DNA from: Aquificaceae bacterium
GTDB taxonomy: Bacteria; Aquificota; Aquificia; Aquificales; Aquificaceae
DNA length: 10,931 bases
NCBI GenBank assembly: GCA_015490105.1
Contig: WFYK01000097.1
Coordinates: 1 to 10,931, forward strand
Direction: 5' to 3'
In this document: piece after piece, positions 1-6,349 of the stretch
How the letters are laid out: every line of letters begins with the position of its first letter
Numbering within the stretch: the first letter of the stretch is position 1
Position numbers and translations under genes: made by a program
The notes under the pieces: model-generated
Databases searched by the model: none
What the model was told of the DNA's origin: nothing
What the model saw: only the letters and a program-made list of their open reading frames with translations

Positions 1-91
1 AAGGCGGACAGGCTTATGGACGAATTTGCAGTGGATCTCGAAGACCACTTTTCCACCGAAGAAGCCCTAATGAGAGAGGCGGACTTTTTCG
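1..91 (+). repeat. 91-bp exact inverted copy of part of the hemerythrin gene
   Basis: Base n of this stretch is the complement of base 757-n, so bases 1-91 equal the reverse complement of 666-756 with no mismatch. Identity stops at base 92. The segment carries hemerythrin codons 41-70 on the plus strand, but the gene has no start and no remaining body here, so it is a fragment and not a second gene. It abuts the 3' end of ridA on the opposite strand. An exact terminal overlap at a window edge fits a contig-end artefact: a de Bruijn graph overlap of k-mer size, or an inverted chimera formed during multiple-displacement amplification. A genuine small inverted duplication is less likely but cannot be excluded. 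Confidence 0.95.
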
Positions 92-461
92 CAACCACCT
101 CTATCTCCAAGAGAGCACCAAGAGGAAGTTCCTTTACTCCAACCGTGACACGGGCGGGCTTTGGGATCGTTTCCTTGAAAAATTCTTCATATATGGTGTT
201 TAGCTTGCTAAAGTCCCCTATATCCGTTAGATAGACGGTAACCTTGATAACGTCCTTGGGGGAATAGCCTGCCTCAAGGAGGATAGCTTCTATATTTTGA
301 AATATCCTCTTTGCTTGATTCTCAAATCCTTCTTCGATCTTGCCCGTTGAAGGGTCTATACCTATCTGGCCTGAAAGGAACAAGAATCCGTCTACCTCTA
401 CAGCTTGCGAATAAGGTCCTACGGGTTTGGGTGCTTTGTCAGTTCTTATCTCCCGTCTCAT
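92..461 (-). CDS. ridA: RidA/YjgF/YER057c family protein, 3' end broken at junction
   Basis: This is probably a reactive intermediate deaminase (RidA), which hydrolyses enamine/imine intermediates from PLP-dependent amino acid dehydratases to the 2-keto acid and ammonia in the cytosol. The frame starts at ATG 461 and gives 123 complete codons before the junction. Residues aligned from memory with E. coli RidA are all present: Y17 in GPYSQA, S30-G31, R104 in PKPARV, and E119 in LLEIEVV. The family is about 125-130 residues long, so only the last few residues are lost. Past base 92 the frame continues without a stop to base 1, but that part is antisense hemerythrin sequence and should be trimmed. 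The gene starts 19 bases after the hemerythrin stop and is probably cotranscribed with it. No strong ribosome binding site precedes the ATG. A TATAAT lies about 13 bases upstream of the start and may be chance. Confidence 0.88.
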
Positions 462-480
462 TCTGTGGAATGATTATAAG

Positions 481-876
481 TCAATCGCCTATGTGCATAG
501 CGGTTACTGAGTCCCACTGAGCTACGTGAAGCTTCAGCCAAGGGACAAATTTCTCTTTTAAGAAGTCCAACACTTCTTTTGGATTTTTTCTCTCTTTCCA
601 GGCATCGTATACCTTTTTGAACTCCTTTCGCATGTTGTCATGATCCGCCTTGTGCATCGGGTATCCGAAAAAGTCCGCCTCTCTCATTAGGGCTTCTTCG
701 GTGGAAAAGTGGTCTTCGAGATCCACTGCAAATTCGTCCATAAGCCTGTCCGCCTTTTCAATGTCTCCGGATCTTAGGGCTTCGTATAGGTCGTTGAGCA
801 GATCGATTTCATCCTCGTGAACCGCGTTCATAAACATATTTGCCACCTTTTGAATTTCGTTAGGTCTCACGAGCAT
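481..876 (-). CDS. Bacteriohemerythrin (hemerythrin HHE-type domain protein)
   Basis: A 131-residue four-helix-bundle protein of bacteriohemerythrin size. All seven ligands expected for a non-heme di-iron site are visible with plausible spacing: H20, H56 and E60 (in HFSTEE), H75 and H79 (HxxxH), H117 and D122. Proteins of this family bind O2 reversibly. Single-domain bacterial forms are proposed to store, deliver or scavenge oxygen, or to act in redox or iron sensing; the role here is inferred. There is no signal peptide, so it should be cytosolic. ATG 876 is preceded by GGGAGG at good spacing, which fixes the start. ridA follows 19 bases downstream. Bases 666-756 of this gene are repeated inverted at 1-91. 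An oxygen-binding protein would suit a microaerophilic hydrogen oxidiser that runs oxygen-sensitive carbon fixation. Confidence 0.92.
   Translation of the reverse strand: MLVRPNEIQKVANMFMNAVHEDEIDLLNDLYEALRSGDIEKADRLMDEFAVDLEDHFSTEEALMREADFFGYPMHKADHDNMRKEFKKVYDAWKERKNPKEVLDFLKEKFVPWLKLHVAQWDSVTAMHIGD
666..756 (-). repeat. Internal partner of the 91-bp inverted duplication
   Basis: This part of the hemerythrin gene is present a second time, inverted and exact, at 1-91. The copy here sits in an intact reading frame with the di-iron ligands H56 and E60, so it is the original. The two copies are separated by 574 bases, which include the rest of hemerythrin and ridA. Confidence 0.95.
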
Positions 877-906
877 GGTCAGACCTCCCTTCTTAAAGCT
901 GCTTTG

Positions 907-935
907 AATTTAGGACCTTTTTCTCTGTGAGTAAA
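907..935 (-). promoter_or_regulatory. Candidate sigma-70-type promoter for hemerythrin-ridA
   Basis: On the minus strand a TTTACT (-35-like, 935-930) and a TAAATT (-10-like, 912-907) are separated by exactly 17 bases. Each matches the consensus at 4 of 6 positions. A start about seven bases downstream would leave a 5' leader of roughly 25-30 bases containing the GGGAGG ribosome binding site of the hemerythrin gene. The 68-base gap after the DUF554 gene is the only sizeable gap in this minus-strand run, which supports a separate promoter. The hexamer matches are weak, so this is an inference. Confidence 0.4.
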
Positions 936-944
936 TGATTACTA

Positions 945-1595
945 TCAGAAAAAGAGGGACAGGATCAGAGCGGGGAGCAAGTTAGCGGTTTTGACTTCCT
1001 TCGCCAAGCCCCAAAGCTTCAAAGCTATGAGCACCATCATTGCACCGCCAACACCAAAACTGTTAGCCATAGCCTGTTCACTCAGGAACTCTCCCCAAAA
1101 GTAAGCTCCTAAGGTTATGCTACCTTGAAAGAGAAGAACGAAAAAGGCAGAAGCCATAACACCTTTTCCCAAAGAGGAGGCTAAGATCGCAGAGGATATT
1201 CCGTCCATGGTCGCTTTTGAAAGGATTAAAGAGCTGTCGCCTTTAGTTCCCTCCAAAATGCACCCCATGAGCGTCATAGGTCCGACGGTAAAGAGAAGGG
1301 AAGAGCTCACAAAGGCTTCCGTGAAGCTTCCCCCTTTTCCAATCCTTTCCAGCCTTCCTTCTATGTCGATCAGGTATCCGATTATTCCACCCATGAGAAG
1401 AAGGAAGAAGACCTTCAGAGTTTCAACTCGGTTTTCTACTATAAGTCTGACTCCCAACAGCAGGGTAAAGAGACCTATGGAGTGGACTACCCCTTTTTGA
1501 ATCTTCGGACTCAAAAAAGAAGATCCTTTCAGACCCAAGTAGGAACCTACGAGGATCAGGAAGAAGTTTACTAAGGTTCCAAAGCCCGGAAACAT
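945..1595 (-). CDS. DUF554 family integral membrane protein
   Basis: A 216-residue, strongly hydrophobic protein with about six or seven predicted membrane segments. It resembles the DUF554 family (E. coli YqgA, Bacillus YdfK), whose molecular function is not established. Family-like blocks are GPMTLMGC near 105-112, KATMDG near 127-132, LFQGSITLG near 155-163, GVGGAMM near 181-187 and NLLPAL near 205-210. The length fits the family at about 220-230 residues. Its ATG at 1595 shares one base with the TGA stop of the upstream glycosyltransferase gene (TGATG). No good ribosome binding site is seen, so translation is probably coupled to the upstream gene. It ends at 945, 68 bases before the hemerythrin start. 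The family assignment is fairly secure; any transport role would be speculation. Confidence 0.85.
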   Translation of the reverse strand: MFPGFGTLVNFFLILVGSYLGLKGSSFLSPKIQKGVVHSIGLFTLLLGVRLIVENRVETLKVFFLLLMGGIIGYLIDIEGRLERIGKGGSFTEAFVSSSLLFTVGPMTLMGCILEGTKGDSSLILSKATMDGISSAILASSLGKGVMASAFFVLLFQGSITLGAYFWGEFLSEQAMANSFGVGGAMMVLIALKLWGLAKEVKTANLLPALILSLFF

Positions 1596-2821
1596 CAGAT
1601 CTCTTCTTCTTGCTTCTCCTCCGCCTTTTCCTGTGCTTGCTTCGTAGCTTGATCGAAGATGTCCTTGAGTGTCTTATACACGAACTCAGCCCTGTCGTCC
1701 ACCCTGTAGCGATCCAAAACCGCCTTTTGGGCGTTTTTACCTATTTCCTCCGCTTCTTGAGGGTTATCGAGGTAGTAAAGGATCTTTTCCTCTATGTCCG
1801 CCCTGTCAAGCGGAAGATAGGGTATGACTTCCTTTTCGGGAACGAGGAAACCCGGTAGAGTCCCCCTGAAGTCTATCATCGGTGCACTTGCCATAGCACA
1901 GACTTCTAACGGGGTGATACCTATGCCCGAAGGGACCGTATGAGGGAAGCTAAGGATAGAAATGCGGGTTCTTCCGAAGATCTTCAAAAGTTCATCGTGA
2001 TCCTTTGTCTCTATTCTTTCGTGATCCTCCATTAGATCTCCCCTAAAGTCTCCGACAATCTTTAGGTTTATACCTTCCAAGAAACTGATCAAGAACCACC
2101 TCTTCCTCATAGTAGCGAGCATGGCAATATCGTTTACCATCCTCAGAAAGTCTTGTGGCTTTTCTTGGCGCCATTTGGCGAACTCCTCTTGGAACTGAGG
2201 GTTGAATATGGAAAGAACTATGTCAAGAGCGTGCCACACACTGACCTCTGGGTTGCGGAACATAAACTCCGCGGTCTCCATAAAGAGGGGGAAGATCTTT
2301 TCAGGAAGGTTCTTGCTGACCGCGTCCACGATTATCTGTGGATCTATGACGGGGCCTAAGAAGATAACATCTATGTCCCTTTCCTTTTCAGGTTCGGGAA
2401 ATATAGAAAACTCCAAAAACGGAGTGATATAGCTAACATTTTTTATCCCCAAAACCCTTAAGCTTTCCACGTAACGGACGTCGGTAACCAGAGCTATGAG
2501 GTTTTGATGTTCGAGTCCGAACAGGTTTGGAAAATGTAAGTTAGGTTCTTCAACGAAGATTGAAACGTGAATAAATCCGAGAATGTCATAAAGAGGTTTT
2601 TTTTGACCGTCTTTTTCAGCAACTATTATCCCCGTTCCGTTAACGTCAAAGGTAAAGGCTGGCCTGAACTCTTGAATTTCCTCAACTACCTTCTGGACGT
2701 TGTTCGGATCAAGGGTTATTTCCCTGAGCTCTACACCTTTGTTTTTTAGGTAGTCAAAGAGTGCGTTCAGGTGTCTCAGGTTTCCCTCAAAGGGTGCGAT
2801 CTTCAAAAGAGCTATTCTCAT
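1595..2821 (-). CDS. CgeB/DUF3880-like glycosyltransferase family protein
   Basis: A 408-residue soluble protein that looks like a GT-B-fold glycosyltransferase of the CgeB/DUF3880 type, from recognition only. The N-terminus (1-8) begins a Rossmann-like strand. FTFDVNGTG near 57-64 and the stretch 84-100 (HVSIFVEEPNLHFPN at 85-99) resemble the DUF3880 N-terminal half. The C-terminal half has GIGITPLEVCAMASAP near 299-314, where E306 corresponds to the conserved acidic residue of nucleotide-sugar-binding loops. A helical stretch lies between them at about 165-245. The tail (391-408) is highly charged and rich in Glu, Lys and Gln. The donor and acceptor are unknown. ATG 2821 is chosen over an in-frame TTG one codon earlier because AAGGAGGA (2828-2835) is spaced 7 bases from the ATG but only 4 from the TTG. 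The stop overlaps the DUF554 start, so the two are likely cotranscribed. Confidence 0.6.
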   Translation of the reverse strand: MRIALLKIAPFEGNLRHLNALFDYLKNKGVELREITLDPNNVQKVVEEIQEFRPAFTFDVNGTGIIVAEKDGQKKPLYDILGFIHVSIFVEEPNLHFPNLFGLEHQNLIALVTDVRYVESLRVLGIKNVSYITPFLEFSIFPEPEKERDIDVIFLGPVIDPQIIVDAVSKNLPEKIFPLFMETAEFMFRNPEVSVWHALDIVLSIFNPQFQEEFAKWRQEKPQDFLRMVNDIAMLATMRKRWFLISFLEGINLKIVGDFRGDLMEDHERIETKDHDELLKIFGRTRISILSFPHTVPSGIGITPLEVCAMASAPMIDFRGTLPGFLVPEKEVIPYLPLDRADIEEKILYYLDNPQEAEEIGKNAQKAVLDRYRVDDRAEFVYKTLKDIFDQATKQAQEKAEEKQEEEI

Positions 2822-2842
2822 CAAGTTTCCTCCTTATGTTTT

Positions 2843-2868
2843 AGGGAGATTATATCTATAATTTCCCT
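2843..2868. promoter_or_regulatory. Divergent promoter: back-to-back TATAAT boxes in a palindrome
   Basis: A plus-strand TATAAT (2857-2862) and a minus-strand TATAAT (2854-2849) are perfect -10 consensus hexamers placed head to head, two bases apart. They form the core of a dyad whose arms are AGGGAGATTATA (2843-2854) and TATAATTTCCCT (2857-2868), complementary at 11 of 12 positions. Plus-strand initiation at about 2869 would give the oxidoreductase an essentially leaderless mRNA, since its ATG is at 2873 and no ribosome binding site is present. Minus-strand initiation near 2842 would give a leader of about 20 bases that contains AAGGAGGA. No good -35 element is seen on either strand. The palindrome could also be a repressor operator. 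Confidence 0.6.
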
Positions 2869-2872
2869 CACT

Positions 2873-3901
2873 ATGAGGGCTGTTATTATTGAGGAATTCG
2901 GAGGACCTGAAAAATTAAAAGTAACCGAAGACTTTCCCGACCCGCAGATCAAACCCGGATACGTTCTCGTTGAGGTAAAAGCGGTCGCTCTCAACCACTT
3001 GGACATATGGGTAAGGATGGGAGCTTTAGCGGTAAAGCCTTCTCTCCCTCACATACTGGGCTCGGACGTGAGCGGTGTAGTGGTCAAGAGGGGAGAAGGC
3101 GTGGAGAACTTCAAAGAGGGGGATGAGGTAATAGTCGCACCGGGGCTTTCCTGCGGTGTGTGTGAGAAATGTGCACAAGGCAAAGACAACTTGTGTCAAA
3201 ACTACGACATACTCGGTCTCAGATCCAAGGGCGGATACGCTCAGCTGGTAGCGGTTCCCGAAAGAAACCTAATTAGAAAACCCGAAAACCTTTCCTTTGA
3301 AGAAGCTTCCAGTTACCCGCTTACGTTCTTAACCTCGTGGAACGCCTTGGTGGATAAAGGTAAGATAAAAGCGGGGGACAAGGTCTTCATTTGGGCGGGA
3401 TCTTCCGGTGTCGGCGTTGCGTCCATTCAGATCGCAAAGGCTTTCGGAGCGTTCGTTATTACCACCGCGGGAAATGAAGATAAGATGCAAAAGTGCAAAG
3501 ATCTGGGAGCGGACATCGTTTTAAATCACTACACCCAAGATGTAGTCAAGGAAGTAAGGGAACTTTTTCCGGAAGGGATAGACATAGTGATAGATCACGT
3601 GGGCAAGGCTACCCTTTGGAAAGGTGCCCAGATACTCAGAAAAGGAGGAACGCTTGCCTTTTTCGGAACAACCACCGGTGGAGATGTAGAGATAGATCTT
3701 AGGTATCTGTTCGTAAGGGAGATAAAGCTCAAAGGGGTTTACATGGGAAGCAGGTCCGCTCTCTTTAGGATAACGGATCTCTTCAAGAGGGGTGTTTTCA
3801 AGCCTGTAGTCGATAAGGTGTTTCCCTTAGAAGAAGCAAGAAAAGCTCACGAGTATTTAGAATCTTCGAAACACTTTGGGAAGGTAGTTCTTAAGGTATG
3901 A
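2873..3901 (+). CDS. Zinc-containing MDR oxidoreductase (alcohol dehydrogenase/quinone reductase type)
   Basis: A 342-residue medium-chain dehydrogenase/reductase. The N-terminal catalytic domain (1 to about 150) begins MRAVIIEEFG. A Rossmann NAD(P)-binding domain follows, with AGSSGVGV at 175-182. The structural zinc lobe is complete: C94, C97, C100 and C108 (CxxCxxCx7C). The usual catalytic zinc site is not: the Cys position reads N41-H42-L-D, and the GHE motif reads G63-S64-D65. It therefore probably acts as a zinc-independent NAD(P)H-dependent reductase for a quinone, enone or similar carbonyl; the substrate is unknown. An open frame continues upstream to 2771, but that part overlaps the divergent gene, and ATG 2873 gives the family's standard start. 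The stop overlaps the trmB start by four bases (ATGA), so it leads the operon through maf. Confidence 0.88.
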   Translation: MRAVIIEEFGGPEKLKVTEDFPDPQIKPGYVLVEVKAVALNHLDIWVRMGALAVKPSLPHILGSDVSGVVVKRGEGVENFKEGDEVIVAPGLSCGVCEKCAQGKDNLCQNYDILGLRSKGGYAQLVAVPERNLIRKPENLSFEEASSYPLTFLTSWNALVDKGKIKAGDKVFIWAGSSGVGVASIQIAKAFGAFVITTAGNEDKMQKCKDLGADIVLNHYTQDVVKEVRELFPEGIDIVIDHVGKATLWKGAQILRKGGTLAFFGTTTGGDVEIDLRYLFVREIKLKGVYMGSRSALFRITDLFKRGVFKPVVDKVFPLEEARKAHEYLESSKHFGKVVLKV

Positions 3902-4800
3902 GGTGTTTGATAGATCACAGGAAAGTAAAAAAACCCCTTCCGTGGGAGGATATACTGGTAGAAATAGGCTTCGGGAGGGGTGAATTCATAGTAAAACTCG
4001 CGGAGGAAAATCCAAATAAGAAAGTAATAGGGTTTGAAATATCGGGTATATCTATAGAGAAACTTTTGAAGAAGTGTCGTGAGCTTAACCTTTATAATCT
4101 CTTTTGTGTTCACATGGATGCCTTTTGGGGTTTTTACTTTCTTCTTAAAGACTCCTCCGTGGAAAGTATATTTTTGAACTTTCCAGACCCTTGGTTTAAG
4201 AAGAAGCATCACAAAAGACGCCTTACTTCCGAAAGGAATCTAAACCTTTTTGCTCGCAAACTTAAAAAGGGAGGGGCCATAAGGATAAAGACCGATCACC
4301 TTCCCTTCGTAGAGTGGACTTTAGAAGAAGCTAAAAAGCTGGGCACATTTGACATTAATTTCAGAAAAGTCGATAGGGGAGAACCTCTCACCAAGTATGA
4401 AAAGAAGTGGATCTCAATGGGGAGAGAGATCTACGCGTTAGACCTCATTAAGGTTAAGGATCCTGAGCACGAGCTTGACGTTTCCATAAAGGAGGTGGAG
4501 ACCTTGTTTCCTGTAGAGCTGGAGGGTAAAGAGTTTCTTTGGGAAAGGGCTCAGAACTTGGAGCTTAGGTTATCGGATTCGGTAATCCTGAAAACCTTCA
4601 GGGTATTTGAAGGGGAAGGGACTTGGATCGTAGAAGCACTACTATCTGAAGAGGGTTTCGTTCAAAAGTTTTTCTTTGAAATCAGGAAGACCAAAAGAGG
4701 TCTCAGGGTAGACATTGCGTCCCACAGTGAGGTTATAAGGACGCTAAACCTCCAGAGGGCTGTGGAAACCTTTGCTGAGAAAATTGCAGAGGATGTGTGA
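3898..4800 (+). CDS. trmB: tRNA (guanine-N7-)-methyltransferase with C-terminal extension
   Basis: TrmB methylates N7 of guanosine 46 in the variable loop of tRNA using S-adenosylmethionine. The protein has 300 residues. Its Rossmann methyltransferase core (about 1-190) shows the SAM loop EIGFGRGEF at 22-30, an acidic SAM contact in FEIS at 46-49, the TrmB signature NFPDPW at 94-99 followed by the basic stretch KKKHHKRR (101-108), and LTKYEKKW at 164-171. The core is trimmed at the N-terminus compared with E. coli TrmB. The remaining 105-110 residues form an extra C-terminal domain. TrmB proteins of Aquifex and other thermophiles carry such an extension, reported to stabilise the dimer and improve fidelity. 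The start overlaps the oxidoreductase stop by four bases, and the stop overlaps or lies just before the next gene. Confidence 0.94.
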   Translation: MRCLIDHRKVKKPLPWEDILVEIGFGRGEFIVKLAEENPNKKVIGFEISGISIEKLLKKCRELNLYNLFCVHMDAFWGFYFLLKDSSVESIFLNFPDPWFKKKHHKRRLTSERNLNLFARKLKKGGAIRIKTDHLPFVEWTLEEAKKLGTFDINFRKVDRGEPLTKYEKKWISMGREIYALDLIKVKDPEHELDVSIKEVETLFPVELEGKEFLWERAQNLELRLSDSVILKTFRVFEGEGTWIVEALLSEEGFVQKFFFEIRKTKRGLRVDIASHSEVIRTLNLQRAVETFAEKIAEDV

Positions 4801-4811
4801 TAATTAAGGCT

Positions 4812-4819
4812 AAGGAGGG
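4812..4819 (+). promoter_or_regulatory. Ribosome binding site that fixes the isomerase start
   Basis: AAGGAGGG lies seven bases before ATG 4827 and inside the frame opened by GTG 4797. Its strength and spacing favour the shorter 321-residue product over the 331-residue form. Confidence 0.7.
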
Positions 4820-4826
4820 CGTCGTT

Positions 4827-5792
4827 ATGGCCAAGGGTCCTGAAGAACAGATTAAAAGCCTCCCCGCTCAGCTTGAGTGGGAGAAGGTGGACTTGGACCT
4901 GTCCCTTTACAAAACTGTTACCTTTTGCGGTATGGGGGGATCGGGTATAGTGGGCGATCTGGCAAAAGCGTGGATGGAGCACAGAGGCTGTAAGATCCCC
5001 GCTTTCTCTTACAGAGGATACGGACTACCCTCCTGGTTGAAGGGAGAAGAACACTTAGTCGTGTGTATAAGCTACAGTGGGAACACCGAAGAGACTTTAA
5101 GTAACTTTACGACCGCCCTTGAAAGGGAAGCCACCGTAGTGTGTATAAGTTCGGGCGGAAAGTTAGAGTCTCTGGCGAAAGAAAACGGGATCCTTCACAT
5201 GAAGATCCCGGAAGGCTTCGCCCCGAGGTTCGCTCTGGGTTACATGCTTTCAAAGGCTCTGTGCCTTTTAGGTATCAGTGAAGAAGAGCTTGCGGACGCA
5301 CGGGAGAACCTCCAAAATAACTACGAGGAAATAAAGGAAAAGGGAAGGCAAATAGCGGATGCCTTATACGGCTACGTTCCGCTCTTTTATGCTACACCCC
5401 TGACTGAGTTTGTAGCTTTCAGATGGAAAACTCAGATTAATGAAAACGCCAAAACCCAAGCCTACTTCGCGGTGATTCCCGAGATCCATCACAACGAGGT
5501 GGAAGGTCTCAACAACGCGGAGATAAGGGAAAAATTCTCCTTCGTGGTCATGTTCGATCCGAAAGATCACGAAAGGGTGAGAAGAAGGGTTGATATAACC
5601 ATAAAGATACTCAAAGACAGGGGCATAAACCCCATAGTAATAGGCGGAGAAGGCAACTCCTATCTTGCGAGGACACTCTATACAATTCATGTGGGAGACT
5701 GGATGAGTTACTACCTTGCAGGCAAGTATAAGTTCGATCCTCTGCCCGTCAAGGTTATAGAGTCTATAAAGGAAGAACTCAAGAAATCTTGA
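4827..5792 (+). CDS. Bifunctional phosphoglucose/phosphomannose isomerase family protein (SIS domains)
   Basis: A 321-residue sugar isomerase with two SIS domains, of the compact PGI/PMI type found in archaea and Aquificae. It should interconvert glucose-6-phosphate or mannose-6-phosphate with fructose-6-phosphate, serving gluconeogenesis and sugar nucleotide supply. Visible motifs from the chosen start are CGMGGSGIVGD at 34-44, the phosphate-binding SYSGNTEET at 82-90, WKTQINENAK at 200-209, and PEIHHNEVEG at 218-227 containing the predicted catalytic Glu and His. The C-terminal block near 303-317 (FDPLPVKVIESIKEE) also fits. A GTG at 4797 overlaps the trmB stop (GTGA) and is in frame, but ATG 4827 has AAGGAGGG (4812-4819) seven bases upstream and is preferred. 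The maf start overlaps its stop by four bases. Confidence 0.9.
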   Translation: MAKGPEEQIKSLPAQLEWEKVDLDLSLYKTVTFCGMGGSGIVGDLAKAWMEHRGCKIPAFSYRGYGLPSWLKGEEHLVVCISYSGNTEETLSNFTTALEREATVVCISSGGKLESLAKENGILHMKIPEGFAPRFALGYMLSKALCLLGISEEELADARENLQNNYEEIKEKGRQIADALYGYVPLFYATPLTEFVAFRWKTQINENAKTQAYFAVIPEIHHNEVEGLNNAEIREKFSFVVMFDPKDHERVRRRVDITIKILKDRGINPIVIGGEGNSYLARTLYTIHVGDWMSYYLAGKYKFDPLPVKVIESIKEELKKS

Positions 5793-6349
5793 GAAAGCTC
5801 ATTTTAGCCTCTTCCTCTCCGAGAAGGATCCAAATACTAAAAAACGCAGGTTTTAACTTTGAGGTTATACCTCCCGCTATAGAGGAAGAGGCTCAAGGAC
5901 CTCCCGTAGTCAGGGCGAGGATCCTTGCGAAGAAAAAAGCCTTAAGTGTCTGGAGGAAGTTTAGAGACTCAGTTGTGATAGGTGCGGACACACTCGTTTT
6001 CGTAGGGGAAAAGGTAATAGGAAAGCCCAAGGACCCCCAAGAAGCCAAGGACATATTAGCTTTCCTTTCTGGAAGAACCCACAAGGTAGTTACAGCGGTA
6101 TGTGTGCTTTCTAAAGAAAAGCGTGTTGTTTTCCACGATGTTGCGAAAGTGAAATTTAGGAAGCTTTCAAAACAAGAGATAGAAAGCTACGTTGCTAGCG
6201 GAGAGCCCTTAGACAAGGCGGGATCATACGGCGTCCAGGGGTTCGGTGCGGTAATAGTGGAGAGGATCGTAGGGAACTTCTACACGGTTATGGGACTGCC
6301 TATACACATGCTGTATCCGATTTTAAAGAACCTTTTACCTCAGCTTTAA
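5789..6349 (+). CDS. maf: Maf family nucleotide pyrophosphatase (dTTP/UTP pyrophosphatase type)
   Basis: A 186-residue Maf/YhdE-like protein. The family hydrolyses non-canonical or excess nucleoside triphosphates to the monophosphate and pyrophosphate, and has been linked to septum control. Motifs are LASSSPRR at 6-13, GADTLV at 65-70 with the metal-binding Asp, GKPKD at 78-82, SGRTHKVVTAV near 94-104, LDKAGSYGVQG at 141-151 and GNFYTVMGLP at 162-171. The DKAGxYGxQG form is that of the dTTP/UTP-specific YhdE branch; the YceF (m7GTP) branch differs here. Translation starts at TTG 5789, whose bases overlap the preceding TGA stop (TTGA). The N-terminus begins exactly where Maf proteins start, so the rare start codon is likely real. 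It ends the operon, and its last 15 bases overlap the end of the convergent pseudopilin gene. Confidence 0.92.
   Translation: MRKLILASSSPRRIQILKNAGFNFEVIPPAIEEEAQGPPVVRARILAKKKALSVWRKFRDSVVIGADTLVFVGEKVIGKPKDPQEAKDILAFLSGRTHKVVTAVCVLSKEKRVVFHDVAKVKFRKLSKQEIESYVASGEPLDKAGSYGVQGFGAVIVERIVGNFYTVMGLPIHMLYPILKNLLPQL

Noticed and set aside
16..234. Plus-strand open frame beginning with hemerythrin residues
   Set aside because: It starts in the inverted hemerythrin fragment and continues antisense through ridA, so it is a product of the junction and not a gene.
462..480. TATAAT upstream of ridA as an internal promoter
   Set aside because: The hexamer lies in the 19-base gap, with no -35 at suitable distance within the hemerythrin 3' end that I could identify. 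Cotranscription with hemerythrin explains ridA expression.
1..756. Inverted repeats as ends of a mobile element
   Set aside because: The copies lie within hemerythrin coding sequence. The interval between them holds only the rest of hemerythrin and ridA, with no transposase and no target-site duplication visible.
2771..2872. Thirty-four-residue N-terminal extension of the MDR oxidoreductase
   Set aside because: It overlaps the divergent glycosyltransferase start and the promoter palindrome. Family members begin at the MRAVIIEE sequence encoded from 2873.
3847..4212. Minus-strand 121-codon open frame within trmB
   Set aside because: It is a shadow of the trmB coding strand, which carries clear methyltransferase motifs.
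4797..4826. GTG start overlapping the trmB stop for the isomerase gene
   Set aside because: The four-base GTGA overlap is tempting, but the AAGGAGGG lies inside this extension and is ideally placed for ATG 4827.
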